Assembly: GCA_903856805.1 (NCBI GenBank)
Contig: CAIOCZ010000121.1
Span: 1 to 41,422 of the forward strand
Direction: 5' to 3'
Source of the DNA: an uncultured cyanobacterium
GTDB lineage: Bacteria > Cyanobacteriota > Cyanobacteriia > PCC-6307 > Cyanobiaceae
Length of the DNA stretch: 41,422 bases
Shown here: piece by piece, positions 29,494 to 36,647 of the stretch
Numbering within the stretch: position 1 is the first letter of the stretch
How the letters are laid out: each line of letters opens with the position of its first letter
Position numbers and translations under genes: made by a program
The notes under the pieces: model-generated
The model's input: the letters and a program-made list of their open reading frames with translations, nothing else
The model's database searches: none
What the model was told of the DNA's origin: nothing

Positions 29494-29663
29494 GGAACCT
29501 CTGGGCAACGAGCCCTCAAAGAGGATCCAAGCTTGCGATTTGCTCGGAATGAGCAATTTATGGGAGATCTGAGGCTTTGATAGGCCTGATTTCACCTTTA
29601 CGGCAGCCAAAATTAGCTTATTTGGTGGAATTCTTGCCCGCAATGGGCACGCTAATCCTCCGA

Positions 29664-30666
29664 TCACGAATTGCATAGCAACCTGCGACGTTCCATGAAT
29701 AGGTTCGAGAGGGCGGCCAGCACATTCACTTTGCAGCGGTTCTTGATCATTCCCCGCAGACGGGTCTTCTGAAAGCCGAACTGCTGTTTGATCACCCGAA
29801 ACGGATGCTCGACCTTGGCGCGGATATGCGCTTTGGCAGTTTCGACCAGATCATCCAGTCGGCCCTCCGGCGTGTCAGGCAGTACTCGACGCTTCCCTGG
29901 TCGCATGGCAACGCGAAAGCCGATCCCCCGGCCTTGCATCTCTTCTCGCTTCTCAATTCCCTGGTAGCCAGCATCCGCATAGACCACGGTTTCCTCGCCG
30001 TGCAGGAGATCAGCGGCTGGGGTGAGGTCATGCCCATGGGCAGCCGTGGTTTCCACTGAGTGGATGAGGCCGCTTTCGCTATCCACACCGATGTGAACCT
30101 ACCGCTTCGCAGGCCTGCGGCTACATCCCGAAGTACCACTGCTTGCCCTTGCAGGTCTGGTGCATTTCCGGATCCCTCTCCTTCCTCTCGTTCTTAGTGG
30201 AGCTGGGTGCCGCGATCAAGGTGGCATCAATGATCGTGCCCTGCTTCATGGCCATGCCGTTGGCCTTGAGGTGGGCTTTGACCACTTCAAAGATCTGTTT
30301 GCCGAGATTGTGCTTCTCCAGCAGGTGCCGGAACGTGAGAATCGTTGTCTCATCAGGGATCCGATCGCTGATCATGTCGATCCCTGCAAATCGGCGCATC
30401 GTCGGCACCTCGATCAGCGCATCCTCCATCGCTGGATCGCTGAGGTCGTACCACTGCTGCAGCAGATGGATGCGCAGCATGGTCGCGAGCTGATAGGGCG
30501 GACGACCACCCTTGGAGCTGGTCTTGGGATAGTGGGGCTCGATTAGATCAATCAGTGCTTTCCACGGCACAACATTTTCCATTTCGCCCAGAAATCGTTC
30601 TCGCCTGGTGCGCTTTTTGGCAGTGGACTGCTCGTAATCACCAAATCCAAGCTACTTACTGCCCAT
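29664..30666 (-). pseudogene. IS5-like transposase broken by an amber codon and a 22-bp insertion
   Basis: The original ATG is probably at 30666 (MGSK), with a TAG at 30652-30654 where a Gln would fit, followed by LGFGDYEQSTAKKRTRRERF and, from 30582, MENVVPWKALIDLIEPHYP. The first DDE Asp is in GTIIDATLIAAPSS. Near 30121 the frame is broken right after KGKQWYFGM by a 22-bp palindromic insertion (30101-30122). It resumes one frame over as VHIGVDSESGLIHSV, with the second Asp in VVYADAGYQGIEKR and Glu in KVEHPFRVIKQQFG, ending at 29664. Apart from these two lesions the protein is well preserved, so the damage is recent. Confidence 0.85.
30101..30122. repeat. 22-bp palindromic insertion inside the transposase gene
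   Basis: The 22 bases contain the perfect 12-bp palindrome CGCAGGCCTGCG (30108-30119). The block lies exactly where the IS5-like protein should read YFGM-K-VHIGVD and shifts the frame. CTA occurs at both borders (30099-30101 and 30121-30123). It resembles the small dispersed palindromic repeats of cyanobacteria, but no second copy was seen in this window. Confidence 0.7.
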
Positions 30667-30734
30667 GAACCCAGTCCTTACCTGTGATTACACGGGTATT
30701 TTCGCGCGGATGGCTCGGGTTTTCCAGAGCCTCC

Positions 30735-31646
30735 CTAGGGACTGCTGGGAAGTGGATTGTCTGGCTGCTGCCTACCCTGGAGTAATTTTTCGTAGGTTTG
30801 ACGAGCAAAACTGTTGTTCAGTTTGATCGCTCCATGATGGACAGCCAGCAGTCTTCTGTCAAATCTGCTGACCAATTCGGCGACGGTTGCTGGACTGCTC
30901 AGTGGGATCGGTGGCTTGTCCGACGGCACTGAAGCACCAGGCTCCTGGGTGATCAGCAGTTGATTGTTGGCCAGGCTGCTCCTGAATTGAGAAAGCAGCT
31001 CAATTCCCATTTGATGGTCGTCCCAATTGGCCTTGACATGCTCATCAGAACCACCAAGTGTGAGAGAACAAACGGTCAGCACCAATAAAGACAGTGAAGA
31101 GGTGAATACAGCTTGTTCGCAACGTGAAATTTCCCCAACCCCCCTCGGCAAGCGGACCACACCCATGATCACGAGAATAACAGCGGCTCCGGTGGCGACT
31201 GCGCTAAGAGCGCCTAACTGAATTCGGTAATGACGCGCCAGATGGCATTGCCTGCTCAACCTCATTGTCAAACTTGCATTCAATTGGTTCAATATCAGCC
31301 TTTGACCCTTAGATGCTCCTTGCAGTTCTCGAATGAGTTCTTCATTCATTCGATAATTCCAGATCAACATATTGGTCGCATCTCCTCTCTTCAGTATAGT
31401 AAGGGAGTCCAGGTTGGCTGTTTGGTATCCCTTTTGCTCGAGCACCGGACAGAATTGGAGCCTTGCAGCCGTGTAGCTGGTAAACACATACGATGCCACA
31501 TAGATGACCAAGCCCATCAGACCGATGCTGCCTGCCAGGAGTGCCTGGCCCCAACGGGTCAACCTTTGCTTGGGTTCTTCCGGTGCGCCGTCAACAGGCA
31601 CAACTTCTATCAGGCGGGGAATCAGAAGACGGAGGACCTTCTCCAT
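30735..31646 (-). CDS. Unknown membrane protein
   Basis: The protein has 303 residues. Three hydrophobic spans are clear: ALLAGSIGLMGLVIYVASYV (about 36-56), IQLGALSAVATGAAVILVIM (about 145-167) and AVFTSSLSLLVLTVCSLTLG (about 180-200). Between spans one and two is a soluble segment of roughly 90 residues; after span three comes a soluble tail of about 100 residues (LLSQFRSSLANNQLLITQEP, RFDRRLLAVHHGAIKLNNSF). No family was recognised. The TAG stop is formed by the CTAG tetramer at the IS border, so the natural C-terminus may have been lost or altered. The start overlaps the small upstream ORF by 25 bases, suggesting coupled translation. Confidence 0.65.
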   Translation of the reverse strand: MEKVLRLLIPRLIEVVPVDGAPEEPKQRLTRWGQALLAGSIGLMGLVIYVASYVFTSYTAARLQFCPVLEQKGYQTANLDSLTILKRGDATNMLIWNYRMNEELIRELQGASKGQRLILNQLNASLTMRLSRQCHLARHYRIQLGALSAVATGAAVILVIMGVVRLPRGVGEISRCEQAVFTSSLSLLVLTVCSLTLGGSDEHVKANWDDHQMGIELLSQFRSSLANNQLLITQEPGASVPSDKPPIPLSSPATVAELVSRFDRRLLAVHHGAIKLNNSFARQTYEKLLQGRQQPDNPLPSSP

Positions 31647-31792
31647 GATCCCGGGAAAGTTCGCTTGTGTAGTTTCTGCTTCATCCTATCGGCTTTTTCT
31701 GTTGCAGCAATGGCCTTACCCTTCCGTGCCAGCTCGGCCAGTTGCTGCCGAAGCTCGGCAAGACGAATACGGCGTGGATCCGGTTCTGGCAT
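31622..31792 (-). CDS. Small basic hypothetical protein
   Basis: A 56-residue frame: MPEPDPRRIRLAELRQQLAE, then LARKGKAIAATEKADRMKQK and a short basic end. It is almost entirely charged helix, like a coiled coil. It lies four bases after the nuclease fragment and overlaps the membrane protein start by 25 bases. No domain is known. Position between two coding segments and a good ATG support it moderately. Confidence 0.45.
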   Translation of the reverse strand: MPEPDPRRIRLAELRQQLAELARKGKAIAATEKADRMKQKLHKRTFPGSWRRSSVF

Positions 31793-31796
31793 CGTT

Positions 31797-32183
31797 TCAC
31801 CTCAGCGCCTCACAAGCCTCTCCATCTCCATCACCATCCAAGTACGTGTGCCCCTCCCGCAGCAGCTGCTGGGCCCGCTCCCAGGAGCCGACATTTGCGC
31901 AGTACCACCGCCGGCCTGGACTGGACGCGGGAGCTGTCCTGTCGTTAATGATCGTCAGCGTCACTGGGCGCTGCGAGGGCTGGCGCGGGGTGCCTCGGTT
32001 GACTGCTCGCCAGTCCCAAGGGCGCTGGATTCCGCCGTCGTACCTCCAGACCCCTACGCGATATCGCTGAGCCAGCTTCTCCCGATCGAGATAGGCCCAT
32101 TCGTCGCACTGCTTCAGGTACTGGCGGTAAGCAAAGGCGTTGCCTTGCTGCACCAGGGTCCTCCCCCCTGCACCTTCCGTGAA
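31797..32183 (-). pseudogene. Thermonuclease (SNase) C-terminal fragment with excalibur-like tail
   Basis: The minus frame has TLVQQGNAFAYRQYLKQCD then AQRYRVGVWRYDGGIQRPWD, the last strands of a staphylococcal-nuclease-type domain. A second unit follows (RWYCANVGSWERAQQLL; REGHTYLDGDGDGEACEAL), an excalibur calcium-binding tail with DGDGDGEAC. The N-terminal half of the nuclease, including the catalytic Arg/Glu region, is absent: upstream the frame meets TAG at 32184-32186. The product cannot be an active nuclease. An intact excalibur domain could still be made from the ATG at 32153. Upstream, 32184-32289 holds no gene that could be recognised. Confidence 0.75.
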
Positions 32184-32289
32184 CTACGAGTCGGCAACTC
32201 TACGAAACATGTCCCAACTCCAATCCTGACAAGGGATCTGAAGTCTGGGCGGCTGGTTTATCCATTCGGTTCACGGGTCCGAGAACCAC

Positions 32290-32734
32290 CTGTTCAAATT
32301 GCTACACAAGGCCTGCTGGGTGGCCTCCCCCCAGGGGGCCGCGGTTGATCCCATGGGTGTCGATCAACGTGGCGCTGACGTCCTAGTGGCCTGGCAGCTC
32401 CTGGCTGGTACGGATGGCCTACCCGTTCCAGAAGGTAAGTGGAGAATGAATGGCTCAAGGTGTCCCATTGAGTCGCTTGGGTTACATCGGCTGCGGTCAG
32501 TGCGCGCTTCAGCGCCTCTTGCACCACGCCACAGGCTGTGCTCGTGGACTACCCATGAGCAGGCCCAGTCTTGATTGGCGTTGGGATCCTTCCTCGCCAG
32601 GGCCTCGGGCCTGAGCAGCCGGCCCCAGCACATCCCTGTTAGAGAACCAACAGTGTGGCCAGGGCCTGGTTCTGGCTGGACGCGCTCACCTGCTCCGCCA
32701 GCTGCCGCCCCCTTCGATTCAGACTGATCTCCAT
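32290..32734 (-). pseudogene. Integron-type tyrosine recombinase, decayed
   Basis: Pieces on the minus strand follow the order of an IntI-like integrase. 32734-32639 has RRGRQLAEQVSASSQNQALA, matching the core-binding VAASTQNQAL segment. About 32640-32540 has ARKDPNANQD and VVHEHSLWRGA. 32527 onward has VQEALKRALTAADV and WDTLSHSFSTYLLERVG, the box-II region. Near 32390-32310 is ELPGH, a TAG (32383-32385), then DVSATLIDTHGINRGPLGG, which matches the GHKDVSTTMIYTHVLNRGG end. Box II reads WDTLSHSF instead of the usual HTLRHSF, so catalytic His and Arg are lost; the middle domain is deleted and frames change at least twice. Homology was judged from memory of the family. Confidence 0.7.
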
Positions 32735-32797
32735 CCCCGGCGCCGGGACGCCCTGATCCCCTCTCCCCCAGCCCCTCTAAGTGGTGGCGCAACCCCT

Positions 32798-34015
32798 GTG
32801 AGCGGTGGCGCCGCCGAGCCCCCCTGGCGGTGGCAGCTGCGCGAGGCCCTCGCCGCCCTGCCCCATGAGCGGCGTCGCCAGCTCCGCAGCCTTGAGCCCG
32901 CCGCCACGGGCTTGTTGCAGGCCCCTGGCTCCGCCGCTCCCCTGCTCGACCTGGCCAGCAACGACTACCTCGGCCTCAGCCGCCACCCCGCCGTCCTGGC
33001 CGCCGCCGCCGCCGAGTTGTCCGCCAGTGGCCTGGGGGCCGGCGCCTCGCGGCTGGTGTGTGGCACCCGGCCCATCCACCTGCGGCTGGAGGCCGAGCTG
33101 GCCGTCTGGCTGGGGCGGGAGCGGGCCTTGCTGTTCCCCAGTGGCTTCCAGGCCAACCTCGCGGCCGTGGTGGCCCTGGCCGATCGCCACAGCCTGGTGG
33201 TGGCGGATCGGCTGATTCACCACTCCCTGCTGGCGGGGGTGCGCTCCAGCGGTGCCACCCTGCAGCGCTTCGCCCACAACGACCCCTCCGACCTGGAGCG
33301 GCGGCTGCGAATCGCCCGTCGTGACCGGCCCGACCGGCGGCTGCTGGTGCTCTGCGAAAGCCTTTACAGCATGGAGGGTTCCAGCCCGCCGCTGGCCGCG
33401 TTGGCGGCCCTCTGCGCCCGCTACGGGGCGCCGCTCTTGGTGGATGAGGCCCATGCCCTCGGGGTGCTCGGCCCCGGCGGCCGGGGCCTGGCCCAGGGGC
33501 TGCCGGAGGTGGCGATCGTGAGCGGCACCTTCGGCAAGGCCTTCGGCAGCGGCGGCGCCTTCCTCGCCTGCGACGGCCTGGTGGGCGACTGGCTGCTGCA
33601 GAGCAGTGGCGCCTTCCGCTACACCACCGCCCTCGCCCCCCCCCTGGCCGCCGGCGCCCTGGCGGCCCTCCATTGGCTTCAGGTCGACTCGGGGGTGGCC
33701 CCGGCCCTGCTGGCGCGCGCCGAGCGCTGGCGTGCCGCCCTGGAGGCGGCCGGCTGGCCCCGGCCCCCCGGCACGGGGCCGATCCTCTCGCTCCGGCTCG
33801 GCGACGACCTCACCGCCCTCGCCGCCCAGGAGCGGCTGGCGGCGGCGGGCCTGCTGGCCCTGGCGATCCGGCCCCCCACCGTGCCGGAGGGCACCGCCCG
33901 GCTGCGGCTGGTGCTGCGCCACGGCCTGCCATCCGGCAGCCTGGGACGACTGCTGACGGCCCTCGGCCCCGGCCCTGGTTCTGCTCCCAATCCCCTCCCG
34001 CCCTCCCCTGGCTGA
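32798..34015 (+). CDS. bioF: 8-amino-7-oxononanoate synthase
   Basis: The protein has 405 residues. It is a PLP-dependent enzyme that joins pimeloyl-ACP (or -CoA) and L-alanine to make 8-amino-7-oxononanoate, the first committed step of the biotin rings. Visible family landmarks are LLDLASNDYLGLSRHP, GAGASRLVCGTRPIHLRLE, LIHHSLLAGVRSSGA, the VDEAHALGVLG loop with the PLP-ring Asp, and VSGTFGKAFGSGGAF with the PLP Lys. The start is a GTG at 32798. The C-terminus ends in a proline-rich tail. The next gene begins four bases after the stop. Upstream lies the integrase remnant, so the native promoter region has been replaced or compressed to about 60 bases. Confidence 0.95.
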   Translation: MSGGAAEPPWRWQLREALAALPHERRRQLRSLEPAATGLLQAPGSAAPLLDLASNDYLGLSRHPAVLAAAAAELSASGLGAGASRLVCGTRPIHLRLEAELAVWLGRERALLFPSGFQANLAAVVALADRHSLVVADRLIHHSLLAGVRSSGATLQRFAHNDPSDLERRLRIARRDRPDRRLLVLCESLYSMEGSSPPLAALAALCARYGAPLLVDEAHALGVLGPGGRGLAQGLPEVAIVSGTFGKAFGSGGAFLACDGLVGDWLLQSSGAFRYTTALAPPLAAGALAALHWLQVDSGVAPALLARAERWRAALEAAGWPRPPGTGPILSLRLGDDLTALAAQERLAAAGLLALAIRPPTVPEGTARLRLVLRHGLPSGSLGRLLTALGPGPGSAPNPLPPSPG

Positions 34016-34019
34016 CCCC

Positions 34020-34754
34020 ATGGCGCCCCCCCCGCCCCCGCCCCTGCAGGTGATCGCCATGCACGGCTGGTCCGGCACGGCCTCCGCCTGGGAGCCCTGG
34101 CGGATCGAGGCGGAGGCCCGCGGCTGGCGTTGGCGCAGCGGGGAACGGGGCTATGGCGCCGCCCCTCCCTCCCTGCCCGCCTGGCAGCCCGAGGGGGTGA
34201 AGGTGGTGATCAGCCATTCGATGGGGATCCATCTGCTGCCCCCTGCACTGCTGGCCGCCGCCGAACGGGTGGTGCTGCTGGCTGGCTTCGGGCGCTTCGT
34301 GCCGCCCGGCCGCGAGGGCCGGCAACGGCGATCCGCCCTGGCGGCCATGGCCGCCGGCCTGGCCGAGGGGGCCGACCCCGAGGAGTCCGCCCTGCGGGCC
34401 CAGGCCTTGCTGCGGGCCTTCCTGGAGCGGGCCGCCGCCCCCGATCCCGTGTCCCTGATGCTGCCCGGTCCCGCTGACCAGCCGGTGGGGCCCCAGGCCC
34501 GCCAGCGGCTGCGGGACGACCTGGCCCTGCTGGAGGCCTGCATCGACCTGCCCGCTGGCTTTCCCGAGGGCGTGCCCGTGCTGCTGGTGGAGGCCGGCAG
34601 CGATCAGATCGTGGGCCCCGAGGTGCGCGAACTGCTGCGGCAACGCCTGCCGGCGGCGGAGCGGCTGCTGTTGCCCTCGGCTGGCCACGCCTTTCTCTCC
34701 ACCCCTCCTTTGGCGGCCGTGCTGCAGTGGTTGGAGCGGACGGCCTCGCCATGA
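34020..34754 (+). CDS. bioK: Alpha/beta hydrolase, pimeloyl-ACP methyl ester esterase (BioK-like)
   Basis: The protein has 244 residues. The alpha/beta-hydrolase landmarks are the oxyanion HGWSGTASAW segment near residue 15, the nucleophile elbow ISHSMGIH near residue 64 (Ser), Asp in VEAGSDQIVGPEV and His in PSAGHAFLSTPP. In the biotin pathway the esterase removes the methyl group from pimeloyl-ACP methyl ester after BioC-dependent chain growth. Synechococcus-type cyanobacteria use a BioK enzyme here in place of BioH (recalled literature). The position between bioF and bioC supports this strongly. The stop overlaps the bioC ATG by four bases. Confidence 0.85.
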   Translation: MAPPPPPPLQVIAMHGWSGTASAWEPWRIEAEARGWRWRSGERGYGAAPPSLPAWQPEGVKVVISHSMGIHLLPPALLAAAERVVLLAGFGRFVPPGREGRQRRSALAAMAAGLAEGADPEESALRAQALLRAFLERAAAPDPVSLMLPGPADQPVGPQARQRLRDDLALLEACIDLPAGFPEGVPVLLVEAGSDQIVGPEVRELLRQRLPAAERLLLPSAGHAFLSTPPLAAVLQWLERTASP

Positions 34755-35548
34755 CGGTGCTCCCCCTGGCCAGCGCCCCGGCTGACCTCAGGGCCACGCC
34801 TGACTTCAGCGCTCAGGTGCGACGGGGGTTCGGACGCCAAGCCGGCAGTTACGAGCACCATGCCCGCCTGCAGCAGGCCGTGGCCTGGCGCCTGGGCCGG
34901 CTCTGCCGCACCCTGCCCCTGGCCGCTGGCCCCTGCGCCGACCTGGGCGCCGGCAGTGGCCTGCTCAGTCGCGCCCTGGTGCAGCACTGGCCCGCCCTGG
35001 CCGGCCGCTCGCCCCTGCAGCTGGATCAGTGTCCAGAGCTGCTGGCCCGCAATCCCCTCGGCCCCGGCCTGCTCTGGGACCTCAACAACGGCCTGCCGCA
35101 GCCGCTGGAGCGGGCGGCGCTGCTGGTGTCCAGCTTCGCCCTGCAGTGGCTCGATGCCCCCGCCCCCCAGCTGCGCCACTGGGCGGAACAATTGCGGCCC
35201 GGGGGCTGGTTGGTGCTGGCCCTGCCCACATCCGGCAGTTTTCCCCAGTGGCATCAGGCCGCCGCCCGCGCCGGGGTGGCCTGCACCGGCTTGGGTCTCC
35301 CCGCGGCCCAGCCCCTGCTGGCGGCGGCCGCCGCCGGCGGGGTGACCCTGGCGCGGCAGCAGGTGCTGCGCTTCAGCCGGCCCCGGCAGGGGGGGCTCGC
35401 CACCCTGCGCCACCTGCGCCAGCTGGGGGCCAGTGCCAGCCGCCAACCGCCGCTGCCGCCCGGGAAGCTGCGACGGTTGCTGGCCCATTGGCCGGCCGGA
35501 ACGCCCCTCACCTGGGAGGTGCTGCTGCTGCTGGGGCGGAAGGACTGA
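34751..35548 (+). CDS. bioC: Malonyl-ACP O-methyltransferase
   Basis: The protein has 265 residues from the ATG that overlaps the bioK stop (ATGA); the frame is open upstream, but this start gives the usual coupling. The N-terminus has VRRGFGRQAGSYEHHARLQQ, the typical BioC FxxAAxxYxxxAxxQ pattern. The SAM-binding loop is CADLGAGSGLLSRAL, and ALLVSSFALQWLDAP is the motif-II region. BioC methylates the free carboxyl of malonyl-ACP so that fatty-acid synthesis can extend it to pimeloyl-ACP methyl ester. The stop overlaps the bioD ATG by one base. Confidence 0.93.
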   Translation: MTVLPLASAPADLRATPDFSAQVRRGFGRQAGSYEHHARLQQAVAWRLGRLCRTLPLAAGPCADLGAGSGLLSRALVQHWPALAGRSPLQLDQCPELLARNPLGPGLLWDLNNGLPQPLERAALLVSSFALQWLDAPAPQLRHWAEQLRPGGWLVLALPTSGSFPQWHQAAARAGVACTGLGLPAAQPLLAAAAAGGVTLARQQVLRFSRPRQGGLATLRHLRQLGASASRQPPLPPGKLRRLLAHWPAGTPLTWEVLLLLGRKD

Positions 35549-36171
35549 TGCGCCTGGTGGTCTGCGGCACCGACACCGACGTGGGCAAGACCGTGGTGAG
35601 TGCCCTGCTGGTGCAAGGCCTCGGGGCCACCTACTGGAAGCCGGTGCAGAGCGGCCTGGAGGGGGGCGGCGACACGGGCCGGGTGCAGCGCCTGCTGGAC
35701 CTGCCGGCGGCGCGGATCCAGCCGGAGGCCTATCGCCTGGCGGCTCCGGTGTCCCCGCACTGGGCGGCCGAACGGCAGGGGGTGACGATCGATCCGGAGC
35801 GGCTGGCCCTGCCCGCCATCGAGGGCCCCCTGGTGGTGGAAACCGCGGGCGGGCTGCTGGTGCCCCTGCGGCGCGACTGGCTGCAGATCGATCAGATCGC
35901 CCGTTGGGGCCTGCCGGTGCTGCTGGTGGCCCGCAGTGGCCTCGGCACCCTCAACCACACCTTGCTGTCGCTGGAGGCCCTGGCCCGGCGCCGGATCCCG
36001 GTGTTGGGCCTGGTGCTGAACGGGCCGCCCCATGCCGACAATCCCCGCACCCTGGCGCAGCTGGGGGGCGTGCCCGTGCTGGCTGTACTGGCCCCCCTGG
36101 ATCCCCTCAATGCCCCTGCCCTGCAAACCATTTGGCAGGCCAGTGGTCTTGCCCGTAGCCTGGGGGCATGA
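35548..36171 (+). CDS. bioD: Dethiobiotin synthetase
   Basis: The protein has 207 residues, somewhat shorter than the roughly 220-240 of many BioD proteins. The P-loop is GTDTDVGKTVVSALL at residues 7-21, followed by YWKPVQSGLEGGGDT with the conserved Lys. VVETAGGLLVPL is the EgaGG-type switch region, here ETAGG. The enzyme closes the ureido ring of dethiobiotin from 7,8-diaminopelargonic acid with CO2 and ATP. The start shares its A with the bioC stop, and the stop overlaps the following small ORF by four bases. Confidence 0.94.
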   Translation: MRLVVCGTDTDVGKTVVSALLVQGLGATYWKPVQSGLEGGGDTGRVQRLLDLPAARIQPEAYRLAAPVSPHWAAERQGVTIDPERLALPAIEGPLVVETAGGLLVPLRRDWLQIDQIARWGLPVLLVARSGLGTLNHTLLSLEALARRRIPVLGLVLNGPPHADNPRTLAQLGGVPVLAVLAPLDPLNAPALQTIWQASGLARSLGA

Positions 36172-36323
36172 GCCGTCGTGACCTGGTGGTGAGCGCCGTG
36201 GTGGCTGGGCTGTGTGCCGCCATCCTGGTGCTGTTCACCGCCATCGAGGACACGCCGATGCGCTGGCTGCACTGTGGCCCCCTGGCCCGTCCGGAGGCCT
36301 GGGCAGACCGCCATTGCCGCTGA
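36168..36323 (+). CDS. Small single-span membrane protein in the bio operon
   Basis: A 51-residue frame begins in the bioD stop (ATGA) with MSRRDLVVSAVVAGLCAAIL and one hydrophobic helix reaching VLFTAI, followed by a short tail with two Cys (LHCGPLARPEAW, DRHC). The coupling and codon use fit the operon. No known function; it may simply be cotranscribed, or anchor something at the membrane. It is too short for confident homology by eye. Confidence 0.6.
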   Translation: MSRRDLVVSAVVAGLCAAILVLFTAIEDTPMRWLHCGPLARPEAWADRHCR

Positions 36324-36363
36324 TGCCAGCGCCGCTCATGGCAGCGCCGCTCATGGCAGCGCG

Positions 36364-36618
36364 TCAGAGCTGGCTGCGGGCCCGCACCGGACAGAAGCCG
36401 CTGATCTGGGCCGCATGGCGCCGGGCGATCTCCAGCGGCCAACCCTGACGGAGCTGGTCGCGCACCAGTTCGATCTGGGCATGGCTCCAGCCTTGCCGCT
36501 CCAGGGCCACGCGAATCCCCTGCCAGTGGCCCTCGGCGAACTGCTCGGAAGGGCCCGTGGCGCGCTGGGGGCGGCCCTGGGCGTGGTCAGGGGGAAGGAA
36601 GCGGTTCGATGGACGCAA
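36364..36618 (-). CDS. Hypothetical protein, divergent to bioA
   Basis: The protein has 84 residues. The central part (EGHWQGIRVALERQGWSHAQ, IELVRDQLRQGWPLEIARRH) looks like two or three helices with a WxxIRxxLxxxGWS pattern, and is not an obvious shadow frame. No domain was recognised. It is transcribed away from bioA, sharing a 29-base gap with it. It may be a small conserved cyanobacterial protein; an antisense artefact is possible. Confidence 0.5.
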   Translation of the reverse strand: MRPSNRFLPPDHAQGRPQRATGPSEQFAEGHWQGIRVALERQGWSHAQIELVRDQLRQGWPLEIARRHAAQISGFCPVRARSQL

Positions 36619-36647
36619 CGTCCCTAGGGGAGAAGCACTGACCCATC

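Larger units (their letters stand above)
29494..30734 (-). mobile_element. IS5-like insertion sequence with both ends
   Basis: The ends are imperfect inverted repeats: GGAACCTCTGGGCAAC from 29494 and, read from the other side, GGAGGCTCTGGAAAACCC from 30734. The element is 1,241 bases, normal for this group. Flanking tetramers are TTAA on the left (29490-29493) and CTAG on the right (30735-30738). Both fit the YTAR-type target of IS5 relatives but they differ from each other, so this copy is not a simple single insertion. The non-coding 29494-29663 is the element's own tail. Confidence 0.75.
22270..32734. other. Decayed integrated element (genomic island)
   Basis: The left edge is a chimeric join between the TVP38 gene and a primase zinc-finger fragment; the right edge is an integron-type integrase remnant, about 60 bases before bioF. 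Between them lie phage or plasmid replication genes, two toxin-antitoxin traces, a Bro-N antirepressor, unknown ORFs, HsdS and nuclease fragments, and a broken IS. No att direct repeats were found by eye. The limits and the single-origin reading are inference; several insertions may have accumulated at one site. Confidence 0.55.

Noticed and set aside
29479-29676. A 65-codon frame at the left end of the IS5-like element
   Set aside because: It spans the inverted repeat and non-coding tail of the IS and has no family resemblance.
27654-32385. Possible reassignment of TAG to an amino acid, since TAG interrupts the antirepressor (27654-27656), the transposase (30652-30654) and the integrase (32383-32385)
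   Set aside because: The aldo/keto reductase ends naturally with TAG, and the transposase and integrase also carry frame lesions. Ordinary decay explains the three cases; no suppressor tRNA was seen in the window.
22484-32797. CRISPR array or tRNA att site in the island
   Set aside because: No regularly spaced direct repeats of 25-40 bases and no tRNA-like cloverleaf were found on reading either strand; the only phased repeats are the 10-bp units at 25251.
32777-34078. Long antisense frames across bioF, bioA and the aldo/keto reductase (32777-34078, 36624-37916, 39695-41134)
   Set aside because: High GC content leaves few stops. The opposite strand carries well-known enzymes with intact motifs, and the shadow proteins are Gly/Gln/His rich without structure.
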